From: Actinoplanes flavus
Lineage (GTDB): Bacteria; Actinomycetota; Actinomycetes; Mycobacteriales; Micromonosporaceae
Length of the DNA stretch: 64,000 bases
NCBI RefSeq assembly: GCF_017592555.1
Contig: NZ_JAGFNS010000043.1
Location: 1 to 64,000, forward strand
Direction: 5' to 3'
The notes below the pieces were generated by a model. The model saw nothing but the letters and a program-made list of their open reading frames with translations, was not told where the DNA came from and made no database searches. A program made the translations under genes and the position numbers. Within the stretch, counting starts at the first letter, position 1. Each line of letters opens with the position of its first letter. Below, in pieces: positions 35,301-41,977 of the stretch.

Positions 35301-35499
35301 CCGGACCGCCGCCGAGCGCATCGTAGGCGGCGCGCACCTCGGTCTCGGGAACCATGCCGCGCCGGTGAGCCTCGGTGGTGACGCAGAAGCCATCGGGCAC
35401 CCGCTCGCCGAGCCGGATCAGCTCGCCGAGCCCGGCCGCCTTGCCTCCGGCGAGAGCGATGTCGACGGCGGACACCTGGGTGAGCGGGACGACGAGCAT
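32395..35499 (-). CDS. Rifampicin phosphotransferase / PEP-synthase-like enzyme with two repeat insertions
   Basis: A 1034-aa three-part enzyme like RPH, which phosphorylates rifamycins from ATP through a swivelling His domain. The ATP-grasp N domain has LAGGKAAGLGELIRLGERVP, VAVRSSATAEDLAGASFAGQ, TANPVTGRR and LWVLQSRPI. A central helical domain follows. The C-terminal swivel domain ends with TETGAIMAHGPTVAREYGLP; its His992 is the phosphocarrier. Typical RPH is about 860 aa. The excess is two low-complexity insertions built from DNA repeats: residues about 400-500 (Ser/Thr/Pro, 13-residue unit) and about 838-925 (12-residue unit like GGTPTRLESDTD), the latter exactly at the linker before the swivel domain. 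ATG 35499 starts at the conserved region; 35595 is less likely. Substrate unproven. Confidence 0.8.
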   Translation of the reverse strand: MLVVPLTQVSAVDIALAGGKAAGLGELIRLGERVPDGFCVTTEAHRRGMVPETEVRAAYDALGGGPVAVRSSATAEDLAGASFAGQHLTVLDVTGPEAVLAAIAQCWESLHGERARAYRDARGMGHDTVRMAVVVQRMVQAQAAGVLFTANPVTGRRTEMMVESAAGPGTSVVDGCGPVSRRILGDGTAMPELWALGERLQRHRGSPQDVEWAIDPAGSLWVLQSRPITALFPAPPVSDDPRVYVEFGHVQGMLRPVTPMGMATLKDVISAMLASLGVRAEIVDIGGRLYGDLTDLARHPAARKRLVKLMAVDFGPRAQAAMEHVLADPRFAPTKGGSTRPAGSPATAFRALTGIIRALARPAAARARVEDAVARLAGAGGPPEDEGRLKPAAASIDETAKSETPTSSHSPTTSTTSPSSGSSASPTPSTWPPASRPSMTPSSPMPPSSPSVTPSSPTPPPNPLATPSSPTPPPNPLATPSTSASPSSPSASPPPSSSAPARNSSASSASAGLSEVSRASDSDDLTWPIVAGMLASALPGRLLDGLVTEDEIHTVLGGLPHNVTIEMDLALWRLADAARDHADLLLGTPPADLAALYLSGGLPDIGLGAFLNRYGHRAAAEADLGVPRWSEDPAPVFAAIANYLRLTDLDQAPDRRFARAAERAETALADLAARTRRRRPVRGSLAVFLLRRARQLAGLRESGKFAGLYRLAADRRRLLETGARLVAAGRLAEPDDIMFLTPGEAAAAESAAAGSVPDPAGRRTGSPPGLRGEPSLTSDAGLADLRAVVAARKAWYQAECLRRHVPPVLLSDGTDVEAALAANQHIPDSDPRSEQEHDTDKTMPTRLKGDSIGGTLTRLEGDTDGSRLPRLEGDTNGGTPTRLESGTDGGTPTRLESDTDRGTPTRLEHGSDREVPFGRGYGSGGVGALGVLRGVGASAGRVTGRARIVHDPGQARVEPGEILVVATTDPGWTPLFLTAAALVTETGAIMAHGPTVAREYGLPAVISVPGATRLITDGQLVTVDGAAGTVTTAL
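32765..32985 (-). repeat. Six in-frame 36-bp repeats in the RPH-like gene
   Basis: On the plus strand a TTCCAGCCTGG-type core recurs at 32776, 32812, 32848, 32884, 32920 and (as TTTCAGCCTGG) 32956, exactly 36 bp apart. It encodes a 12-residue unit (Thr-Arg-Leu-Glu-x-Asp-x-Asp-Gly-Gly-Thr-Pro type) in the linker between the central and swivel-His domains. Copies differ by several substitutions. Confidence 0.85.
34005..34300 (-). repeat. Seven in-frame 39/45-bp repeats in the RPH-like gene
   Basis: The GAAGGCG-type core recurs on the plus strand at 34013, 34058, 34097, 34136, 34175, 34214 and 34259. Four intervals are 39 bp and the two outer ones 45 bp, all multiples of 3. The two central copies are near-identical. 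They encode a Ser/Pro/Thr-rich segment with 13-residue periodicity inside the central domain. Confidence 0.85.
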
Positions 35500-35513
35500 G
35501 ACGAGCCCCCGAT

Positions 35514-35531
35514 GCGATACGACTGTATTGC
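35514..35531. promoter_or_regulatory. Imperfect palindrome, operator candidate for the RPH-like gene
   Basis: The arms GCGATAC and GTATTGC are complementary at 6 of 7 positions, around a 4-nt spacer. The site begins 15 bp upstream of the RPH-like ATG and covers TACAGT read on the minus strand, a plausible -10 element for that gene. It shares the GCGATAC half-site with the perfect palindrome 36 bp away. Confidence 0.55.
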
Positions 35532-35533
35532 CA

Positions 35534-35561
35534 TTGACCTTACCCGGGTTTGCGATACGAT
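35534..35561 (+). promoter_or_regulatory. Candidate promoter of the DinB-like gene
   Basis: TTGACC at 35534-35539 and TACGAT at 35556-35561 are separated by 16 bp, a reasonable housekeeping-type promoter. The predicted transcript would start near 35568, about 15 nt before the gene. The -10 element lies inside the perfect palindrome at 35550-35566. Confidence 0.45.
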
Positions 35562-35566
35562 CGCAA
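35550..35566. promoter_or_regulatory. Perfect 17-bp palindrome, TetR operator candidate
   Basis: TTGCGAT-ACG-ATCGCAA has perfect 7-bp arms. It overlaps the -10 region of the divergent DinB-like gene. Length and symmetry fit TetR-family operators, and the TetR gene is encoded in the adjacent transcript. Confidence 0.65.
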
Positions 35567-35581
35567 CGGAAAACGAAGGGC

Positions 35582-36163
35582 ATGGTGACGGTCATGGATC
35601 ACGGGGACGTCGACGACGCGGTTGCGGAGATGATGCGGGTCCTGCGGCCGGTTCAGGAGCGTGACTGGGAGGTGCGGGCCGGCCCTCTGGAGTGGAGCTG
35701 CCGCAAGACGGCGGCGCACGTGGCTCACGACCTGACGGCTTATGCGGGTCAGATCTCCGGCCAGGAGTCGGCGGCCTACCTGCCGTTCGACCTGGTCGTC
35801 AGGCCGGAGGCCGGGGCCGCTGAGGTCTTGAGCGTGGTGGTCGCGTGCGGCGCCATGCTCAGTGCGGCGCTTCGCGTCGCCGGGCCGGACGCGCGCGGCT
35901 GGCATTGGGGGCCGACTGATACGACCGGGTTCGCGGCCCTCGGGGTCAACGAGACGCTGGTGCACACCTGGGACATCGCCCGCGGCCTCGGTCTCGACTG
36001 GACACCGCCGCCGGCGATGTGCTCCGGCGTGCTCGCGCGCCTCTTCCCGGAGGCGCCGCCCGGTGATCCGGTTCAGGCGCTGCTGTGGTGCACCGGCCGC
36101 ACGGACCTGCCGGACCGTCCACGCCGACCATCGTCCTGGAAGCTGCGCGCGGCTCTGAACTGA
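35582..36163 (+). CDS. DinB/mycothiol-dependent maleylpyruvate-isomerase-like protein
   Basis: About 193 aa in the DinB/MDMPI four-helix superfamily. The first helix contains WSCRKTAAHVAHDLTAYA, whose His is a likely metal ligand, and VNETLVHTWDIARGLGLDW supplies a second conserved His and the family WD-x-A-x-G segment. Members use mycothiol or bacillithiol in isomerase or thiol-transfer reactions, often for detoxification. GAAGGG at 35575-35580 suits the GTG at 35585 best; ATG 35582 and 35594 are alternatives. It is divergent from the RPH-like/TetR transcript with paired palindromes between, so the three genes probably respond to the same inducer. Confidence 0.75.
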   Translation: MVTVMDHGDVDDAVAEMMRVLRPVQERDWEVRAGPLEWSCRKTAAHVAHDLTAYAGQISGQESAAYLPFDLVVRPEAGAAEVLSVVVACGAMLSAALRVAGPDARGWHWGPTDTTGFAALGVNETLVHTWDIARGLGLDWTPPPAMCSGVLARLFPEAPPGDPVQALLWCTGRTDLPDRPRRPSSWKLRAALN

Positions 36164-36671
36164 CCGCCGCGCGCTGAAGGGCTGAGCCCGTCCAGAGCTG
36201 AACGGGGTCATGCAGCAGCGGACGGCGCGGGATGGCGGGCCGCGTGAGGCTGCGCGAGGCTGCGTGAGATGGCGCGGGATGGCGCGGGGCCGCGTGAGGT
36301 GGCGCGGGGCCGCGTGAGGTGGCGCGGGGCCGCGTGAGGTGGCGCGGCGCGAGATGGCGCGAGGCGGCGTGGGACCGCGCGAGGCGGCGTGGGATGGCAC
36401 GGATGGCGCGGGATGGCGCGGGCCGAGTGAGATGGCGCGGGACGACGCGGGGCCCCGTGAGATGGCGCTGGGCGGTGCGGGAAAGGGAAGGCGCGGGGCG
36501 GCGCGGGGCGGTGCGGGAGAGGGAAGGCGCGGGAAGTGCTGGACGGCGCTCGAGGGGCATCGGAAGGCTGGCAAATGCGGAGGAGGATCCGGTGGGGAGG
36601 GCGGTGGAAACCGTCCCCGATCGTGTGACCGGATCGACCACCCGGAAGGGGCCGATCCGGCCGGAGCCCGA
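36164..36671. other. Non-coding low-complexity stretch
   Basis: 508 bp between the DinB-like gene and the convergent DUF397 stop. Most of it (about 36225-36540) is a degenerate purine-rich repeat. Open frames on both strands translate to Arg/Gly/Ala or Pro/Arg/His repeats and are not called. The last 100 bp before the DUF397 stop look ordinary and hold no recognised gene. Confidence 0.55.
36225..36540 (+). repeat. Degenerate 10-20-bp repeats with three perfect 20-bp copies
   Basis: Units of TGGCGCGGGG and CCGCGTGAGG alternate through the region. Copies 36281-36300, 36301-36320 and 36321-36340 are identical 20-mers. Flanking copies drift to forms such as GATGGCGCGGGA. The strong G-over-C bias on the plus strand could favour R-loops or quadruplexes, which is inference. 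Confidence 0.75.
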
Positions 36672-36875
36672 TCAGCGGGGGCGGTCGAATTCCCCGCCTG
36701 CCACGCCCGCGATGAAGGCGGCGAACGACTCCCGGTCGAAGCTCAGCACCGTGCCCTCCGGATTCTTGGAGTCCCGCACCAGGATCCGTTCGGGCAGCGG
36801 CGCGACCTCGACGCAGGCTCCACTGCTGCTGTACGAGCTCTTGCGCCAGCGTGGCGCCCCGGAAAGACCGTCCAT
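36672..36875 (-). CDS. DUF397 domain protein
   Basis: A 67-aa protein of the DUF397 family (PF04149), restricted largely to actinomycetes. It shows the family start PRWRKSSYSSSGACVEVAP, then ILVRDSKNPEGTVLSF and W/F-AAFIAGV. DUF397 proteins are usually encoded beside an XRE regulator of the WhiJ/DUF5753 type and several affect development or antibiotic production, sometimes by opposing the regulator. Here the XRE gene starts 148 bp away in the opposite direction. Confidence 0.9.
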   Translation of the reverse strand: MDGLSGAPRWRKSSYSSSGACVEVAPLPERILVRDSKNPEGTVLSFDRESFAAFIAGVAGGEFDRPR

Positions 36876-36969
36876 GGTCTACCCACCCCATCTAACGTGA
36901 CCGGGCGTGGGCCCCTTTACCCACGCCAAGATCAGCTTATAGCGCAAACTGCCACAATTCTGACTCTGC

Positions 36970-36982
36970 GTGCACTTTGCAC
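36970..36982. promoter_or_regulatory. Small palindrome in the DUF397/XRE divergent region
   Basis: GTGCA-CTT-TGCAC has perfect 5-bp arms. It lies 41 bp upstream of the XRE start codon and about 95 bp from the DUF397 start, a position suitable for an autoregulatory operator. Short palindromes arise by chance, so this rests mainly on location. Confidence 0.35.
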
Positions 36983-37022
36983 CTGGTCTAAGGTGGGATG
37001 TGGTGTCCAGAGGGGAGGAGCC

Positions 37023-37892
37023 ATGGGTGGGCCGACGCCCGGCCCGGCGATCGCCCGGGCCCTCCTGTCCAAGGACTTGCGCACACTGCGTGACGACCGC
37101 CCCGCGGCCGATGTCGCCCGTGCCATGCACTGGTCACTGTCCAAGCTGAACCGGATCGAGAACGGCAAGGTCACCATCGGCCCGGTGGAGGTCGAGGCCC
37201 TGGCCCGGCACTACGGCGTGGACGGCGCCGGGGAGCTGCGGCGCCTGGTGAGGCTCTCGGTCGCCTCCCGGCAGCGGATGTGGTGGCGCGACGAACACTT
37301 CGGCGAGGACTTCACCAATTTCATCGCCTTCGAGCACGACGCCTCTCATCTGTACGGCTACCAGGCCACCTTCATCCCGCCCCTGCTGCAGATCCCGGAG
37401 TACGCGCTGGCCGTCACCTCCTCGGTGCTGCGCCGCCCGGCCCGCGACCGCGAGGTCCGCACCATCGTCGACGTCCGGCTCAAACGGCAGGAGTCGCTGC
37501 GCGAGCGGCTCGACGGCGACTTCCCGCCGAGCCTCAGCCAGGTGATCGACGAGGCCGTCCTGCTGCGCCCGGTCGGCGGCGGTGACGTGATGACCGCGCA
37601 GCTCGACCATCTGGCGGAGATGGCGAAGCGGCCCGGCATCCGGATCGTCGTCCTGCCGTTGCGGCTCGGCGTCCATCCGGGCCTGGGCGGCACGTTCGAG
37701 CTGCTCACCTTCACCGAGGACGACGACCTGGACGTGGTCTTCATCGAGACCCCGGCCAGCGACTTCCTGCTCACCGACCGGGAGGACACCGCCACCTTTC
37801 GCGAGATCACCACCGAACTGCTGGACACCGACCCGTCCGGCGACAGCCTGCATCGCGCGCTCACCGCGGCGAAGGCGACGCTGCGTTCCTGA
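37023..37892 (+). CDS. XRE-family regulator with DUF5753 (WhiJ-like)
   Basis: A 289-aa regulator. The N-terminal Cro/C1-type helix-turn-helix is RPAADVARAMHWSLSKLNRI followed by ENGKVTIGPVEVEALARHYG. A DUF5753 ligand or partner domain follows, with the typical RMWWRDEHFGEDFTNFIAFE, LLQIPEYA, and the late GGTFELLTF. ATG 37023 has GAGGGGAGGAG upstream. It is divergent from DUF397 and 47 bp ahead of the CHAT-STAND-TPR gene, so it is the obvious candidate regulator of that gene. Confidence 0.9.
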   Translation: MGGPTPGPAIARALLSKDLRTLRDDRPAADVARAMHWSLSKLNRIENGKVTIGPVEVEALARHYGVDGAGELRRLVRLSVASRQRMWWRDEHFGEDFTNFIAFEHDASHLYGYQATFIPPLLQIPEYALAVTSSVLRRPARDREVRTIVDVRLKRQESLRERLDGDFPPSLSQVIDEAVLLRPVGGGDVMTAQLDHLAEMAKRPGIRIVVLPLRLGVHPGLGGTFELLTFTEDDDLDVVFIETPASDFLLTDREDTATFREITTELLDTDPSGDSLHRALTAAKATLRS

Positions 37893-37939
37893 GCCTGTCC
37901 GTCAGGACCCGGTGAACGGCGTCGATGGAGGGCTGAGCG

Positions 37940-40900
37940 ATGGTCACCGGGCTGGTGCTGGACGACGCGGGTTTCGAGATCCTGGCCGAAGGCCGGCGGA
38001 TCGGCCCCCGCCGGAGGATCACGGCTGACGACGGGGCGCTGCTGCGTGCTCTCGCCGACCGCTACGTGCAGGCGGTCCACGCGCACGCCGGCGACGCGAC
38101 CTTCGTCGAGCTGGGCCGTGAGCTCTACGCGTGGCTGGACGGCGATCAGGCCCAGCTCAGCGATCTGCTCACCCGGGTGCGGGCGCCGGCCACCTTCGAG
38201 GTTCGCGCGCCGAAGGACCCGGGCGACCAGGTCTGGGCGGTGTTGCGGGCGCCGTTCGAGGTGCTGGCCCGGCCGCAGGGCGGCTTCCTGGCCGAGGACG
38301 CGCTGCTCCGTTTCGAGGTGGTGCGCCGCCTGGGCCGTGCCGAGACCCCGCCCGCTTCGGACGATCTCCGTCTGGGCCTGATGTTCATGGCGTCGTCGCC
38401 GCGCGGCCAGTTCGAACTGGACTTCGAGGCCGAGGAGACGGCCATCCTGGACGCGGTCGGTGACACCCGCGTCGACCTGGTCGTCGAGGACACCGGCGAT
38501 CCCGAGCAGCTGGGTCACCGGCTGGCCGACCTGGGCGGCATGCCGGTGGTCCACCTCTCCTGCCACGGCGTCAACAACTGGCGTGCGAGTGTGGACGCTC
38601 CCGGCGTACCGGTGCTGATGATGGAGGACGAGGTCGGCGACGGCCGTCCCACCTCGGCCCCGGAGCTGGTCCGCCTCTTCTCGACGCCGCCGCGCCTGGT
38701 CTTCGTCTCCGCCTGCCTCACCGCGACCGGCGCCGATGCCCGCGGCCACCTGCCCGCCGGGCAGGGCCGCCGTGATCTGGTTCCCGAGCCGGACGACGCG
38801 ACCGCGGTGATCGCCCATTCGATGTCGACCGGTCTGGTCACCGCCGGCATTCCCGCGGTGATCGGCTGGGACGGTTCGGTGACCGATGTGGCCGCCACCC
38901 GGTTCGCCGAGGAGCTCTACCGCCGTCTGGGCGCCCGCGCCGATCTGGCGGTCGCCGTCGGCGACGCGCGCCGCGCGCTTCTCGCCCAAACCCATGCGGA
39001 GGTACGGGCGGACTGGCACCTGGCCCGCATCTGGCTGGGCCCCACCGGCGGTGGCCCGGTCGTCGCCGGGAAGCGCAAACGTACCCTGGTGTCGGCGGTT
39101 CACGGCACGAAGACGTTCCTGGACAAGAAGAACCAGCACGTCCCGGTCGCCGCGCCGGGCATGTTCGTGGGCCGCCGCCGTGAGTTGCGGCGCTCCCTGC
39201 TGACCCTGCGCAACGCCGACCGCGCCGGCGTCCTGCTGCACGGCCAGGGCCGCCTGGGCAAGTCGAGCCTGGCCGCCCGCATCGCCGACCGCTTCAACGA
39301 CCGCGCCGTGGCCGTGGTCTTCGGCGACTACACGGCCCTGGGCGTCCTCGACGCGGTCGCCGCCGCGGTCACCACCAACCGCGAGGCCCGTGAGCTGGTC
39401 GAACGCCGCATGCCCGAGGTCCGGGACCGCCCCGAAACCCTGGAGGCCCTGCTGATCGACCTGGTCAGCGGCCCGTGCGCGCAGTCCGGCCCGGGCCGGC
39501 GCCCGCTGCTGCTGATCGTCGACGACCTGGAGCAGATCCTGGAGGCGGACCCGGCCGGCGATCACCGGGTGTCCGCCGCGCACGCCCCGGTCGTCGCCGC
39601 GATCCTGCGTGCCTTCGACCCGGACGAGACCGACAGCCGCCTGCTTTTCACCAGCCGCTTCCGTTTCGCCCTGAACGGCCTGGAGAACCGCCTGGAGCCG
39701 ATCCAGCTGGAACCCCTGTCGGAGGCCTCCCAGCGCAAACTCTCCACCCGGCAGAAGGCCCTGACCACGGAGGATCTCCGCACCTCGCGCAAGGATCTGG
39801 CCCGCCGCGCGGTGGCGGTGAGTCACGGCAACCCGGGCCTCCAGGACCTGATCGCCCTGCGCCTGGTCTACAGCGACCAGGTTGACGAGTCACGTGCCGA
39901 GTCCGTCGTGGCCGGCATGGAGTCCTACCTGTCCCAGGGTGACCTCCCGTCCGACGCGGAGGTCCGCGGCTTCCTGGAGGCCCTGGCCCTGGACTCGCTG
40001 ATCGACCTGGCCGGTCGGTCGAACGTCGCTCTGCTGCGTGGGCTGACCCTCTTCGACCTGCCCGTGCCGCTTCCGGTCGCCGAGTTGCTGGCCGACCGGG
40101 TCGGCGGGTCGACGGGGCGCCTCAGCGGCCTCGGCCTCACTGACGCCTTCGCGGATCCGTTCGACTCCGACCGTTCGGCGATCGCCTGCAACGTCCTGGC
40201 CGGCGGCCGCCTCTCCGCCCTCACCGAGGCGGAGATGGAGGAGTACGCCGCCGTCGTCGTGGAACCGTTGCAGCAGGCGTGGGGCCGGCCGTCCGTGGCC
40301 AGCCTGTCCCAGAACCTGCTGTTGGATGTGGAACTGACTCGGCTCGCGCTGCGCGCCCGGAATCCGGCGGTCGTCGCGAACAGTGCGCCCCAGGCCGTGT
40401 ATCTGCTGCGCCAGAGATCCGCCGACGAGGCCGCCCGGGTCGCTCGCGAAGCCATTGATCTCCTGGACCGTCATGCTGTCGAGATCCCCGTGACCCTGTT
40501 GCGATTCGCCGCGGTCGCGGCCGGAATCCACGGTGACGGCAGCCGCGCTGACGGCTATCTGCAGCGCGCCGTGGCGGCCACGCAGGGCGGCGCGGAGTCC
40601 GAGGCGCTCCGGGCCGATCGCGCGCGCGTGATGGTGGAGCAGGGGCGGCGCCTGATCATCACCGGGGATCTCCAGCGCGCCCACGATGTCCTCCGGCAGG
40701 CGCAGGACGCCCTGGAGGCGGTCGGGTGCGCCGACGAGGCGTTCGTCATCGAGGACGACATCGCCCGGATCCACTTCCGGCGCGGCGAGTACCCCGCGGC
40801 GCTGCGCATCTGGCGCGAGGTCATGCTGCCGAGATTCAGGCGGGCCGACAACGTCGCCGCGGTGGCGAATCTGTCGGGTCGTGTCGCTGACGTGCTGTTC

Positions 40901-41656
40901 CGGCGCGGCGAGCATGACGAGGCGGAGGGCATCTGGCGCGATGAGGTGCTGCCGATCTACCAGCGTCTGGGGGAGTGGCGGGAGGCGGCGGTCACGCTGA
41001 TCAAGATCGCCGATGTCGTGTACCGGCGCGAGCGGTACGACGAGGCGGTGCACATCTGGCGCGACGAGGCGTTGCCGGTGCTCGAGCGGCTCGGGGATCT
41101 CAAGGCGGCCGCGATCGTCCGAGGGAAGATCGCCGATGTCATGGTCCGGAGAGCCGAGTTCGGGGAGGCCACACGCATCTGGCGGGTGGAGGTGCTGCCC
41201 GTTCTCGAACGGATCGGCGACACCGTCGAGATGTCGTCCGTCTGGGGCCGGTTGTCCGACATCGCCTTTCTGACAGGTGACCAGGAGCGGGCCTTGGAGA
41301 TCAGGCGTGACATCGTGATGCCGCTCTGCGAGCGGAACCGCGACGCCGACGGGATCGCCGCCACCCATTGGGGACTGGGGCAGATCCTGCTGGGGATGGG
41401 CGAGCGGTCGTTGGCGATCCACCACATGACCGTCGCCTTCTGGTCGCTGGTGCGGCTGGAACGCGCCGATGGGGTGGCGGTCGCCGGGCCGGTCCTGGGC
41501 GCCGCTCTGATCGCCGACGGGCACCTTCGAGCGGCCGGTGAGGTGCTCCGGGAGGCGCTCGGCCGGGTTCGGGCGATCGGCGACGCGCAGAGTGCCGCCC
41601 GGATCGCGGAACTGCTGGAGGAGACGGCCCGGCGGGAGGAGGGAGACGTTCCCTGA
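37940..41656 (+). CDS. CHAT protease - STAND NTPase - TPR fusion protein
   Basis: A 1238-aa multidomain protein. Residues 1-140: unassigned helical region. Residues about 143-367: CHAT caspase-like domain with catalytic His209 in VVHLSCHG and Cys259 in LVFVSACLT. Residues about 405-640: STAND P-loop NTPase, starting MFVGRRREL, Walker A G435-Q-G-R-L-G-K-S442, Walker B LLLIVDD with Asp528/529, and a FTSRFRF arginine-bearing strand. Residues about 640-900: helical winged-helix/linker part. Residues about 900-1230: TPR-like repeats, at least five with an exact 41-residue period and the consensus IWRDEVLPVLERLGD. No signal peptide or membrane helix. By analogy with STAND/NLR systems, the repeats may sense a ligand, the NTPase oligomerises, and the protease is activated. 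Start ATG 37940 has GGAGGG at 7 nt. Function is inferred. Confidence 0.9.
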   Translation: MVTGLVLDDAGFEILAEGRRIGPRRRITADDGALLRALADRYVQAVHAHAGDATFVELGRELYAWLDGDQAQLSDLLTRVRAPATFEVRAPKDPGDQVWAVLRAPFEVLARPQGGFLAEDALLRFEVVRRLGRAETPPASDDLRLGLMFMASSPRGQFELDFEAEETAILDAVGDTRVDLVVEDTGDPEQLGHRLADLGGMPVVHLSCHGVNNWRASVDAPGVPVLMMEDEVGDGRPTSAPELVRLFSTPPRLVFVSACLTATGADARGHLPAGQGRRDLVPEPDDATAVIAHSMSTGLVTAGIPAVIGWDGSVTDVAATRFAEELYRRLGARADLAVAVGDARRALLAQTHAEVRADWHLARIWLGPTGGGPVVAGKRKRTLVSAVHGTKTFLDKKNQHVPVAAPGMFVGRRRELRRSLLTLRNADRAGVLLHGQGRLGKSSLAARIADRFNDRAVAVVFGDYTALGVLDAVAAAVTTNREARELVERRMPEVRDRPETLEALLIDLVSGPCAQSGPGRRPLLLIVDDLEQILEADPAGDHRVSAAHAPVVAAILRAFDPDETDSRLLFTSRFRFALNGLENRLEPIQLEPLSEASQRKLSTRQKALTTEDLRTSRKDLARRAVAVSHGNPGLQDLIALRLVYSDQVDESRAESVVAGMESYLSQGDLPSDAEVRGFLEALALDSLIDLAGRSNVALLRGLTLFDLPVPLPVAELLADRVGGSTGRLSGLGLTDAFADPFDSDRSAIACNVLAGGRLSALTEAEMEEYAAVVVEPLQQAWGRPSVASLSQNLLLDVELTRLALRARNPAVVANSAPQAVYLLRQRSADEAARVAREAIDLLDRHAVEIPVTLLRFAAVAAGIHGDGSRADGYLQRAVAATQGGAESEALRADRARVMVEQGRRLIITGDLQRAHDVLRQAQDALEAVGCADEAFVIEDDIARIHFRRGEYPAALRIWREVMLPRFRRADNVAAVANLSGRVADVLFRRGEHDEAEGIWRDEVLPIYQRLGEWREAAVTLIKIADVVYRRERYDEAVHIWRDEALPVLERLGDLKAAAIVRGKIADVMVRRAEFGEATRIWRVEVLPVLERIGDTVEMSSVWGRLSDIAFLTGDQERALEIRRDIVMPLCERNRDADGIAATHWGLGQILLGMGERSLAIHHMTVAFWSLVRLERADGVAVAGPVLGAALIADGHLRAAGEVLREALGRVRAIGDAQSAARIAELLEETARREEGDVP
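40760..41389 (+). repeat. Five 123-bp coding repeats (41-residue TPR units)
   Basis: The Arg-Arg pair that opens helix A of each unit falls at residues 947, 988, 1029 and 1070, with the diverged fifth unit at 1111, i.e. exactly 41 residues or 123 bp apart. Units share an IWRDE-x-LP-x-LER core. The close match between units 1-4 suggests recent internal duplication. Confidence 0.8.
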
Positions 41657-41739
41657 CGGGTGCGGGAGGACCGGGGCGTTTCGGGCGGGGGCCGGTCGGG
41701 CATTGGTCGGGAGAGGGCAACCGATCAAGGAGGCTGACG

Positions 41740-41931
41740 ATGAGCATCGCCGACAAGGCCAAGAACAAGGCTGAGGAAATGGTCGGCAAGGCCAAGCAGG
41801 GCATCGGCGAGGCGACCGACAACGAGCGCCTCTACGCCGAGGGCGAGGCGCAGGAGACTGCCGCGCAGGCCAAGCAGGCCGGCGAGCACGTCAAGGACGC
41901 CGGCCGCGACGTCCGGGACGCCCTCAGCTAG
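41740..41931 (+). CDS. CsbD-family stress protein
   Basis: A 63-aa, highly charged, Ala/Lys/Glu-rich protein of the CsbD family (PF05532), often induced by general stress. Typical segments are DKAKNKAEEMVGKAKQGIGE and TDNERLYAEGEAQ. It is predicted to be a helical, largely unfolded protein in solution. AAGGAGG sits 7 nt before ATG 41740. It follows the CHAT-STAND-TPR gene by 83 bp and may or may not be co-transcribed; CsbD genes are usually independent. Confidence 0.9.
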   Translation: MSIADKAKNKAEEMVGKAKQGIGEATDNERLYAEGEAQETAAQAKQAGEHVKDAGRDVRDALS

Positions 41932-41943
41932 GGCGCACGACAA

Positions 41944-41977
41944 AGAAAAGGGAGGCACCGCGGTGCCTCCCTTTTCT
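41944..41977. terminator. 34-bp perfect palindrome, bidirectional terminator
   Basis: The two 17-nt halves are exact complements around the CG dinucleotide at 41960-41961, with A/G-rich and T/C-rich ends (AGAAAAGGGAGGCACCG). Read in either direction the stem is followed by a T-rich end, so it can terminate both the CsbD transcript and the convergent kamA transcript, whose stop codon begins at its edge. Confidence 0.9.

Noticed and set aside
35500..35581. Rifamycin-associated element upstream of the RPH-like gene
   Set aside because: No match to the element I know from rifamycin-induced genes; the visible palindromes have a different sequence and better fit the TetR regulator.
36208..36891. 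Minus-strand Pro/Arg/His repeat protein
   Set aside because: Translation of the purine-rich minisatellite; it overlaps the DUF397 gene in another frame.
37358..39826. Minus-strand open frame of 822 codons opposite XRE and CHAT-STAND genes
   Set aside because: Gly/Gln/Arg-rich shadow spanning two real plus-strand genes.
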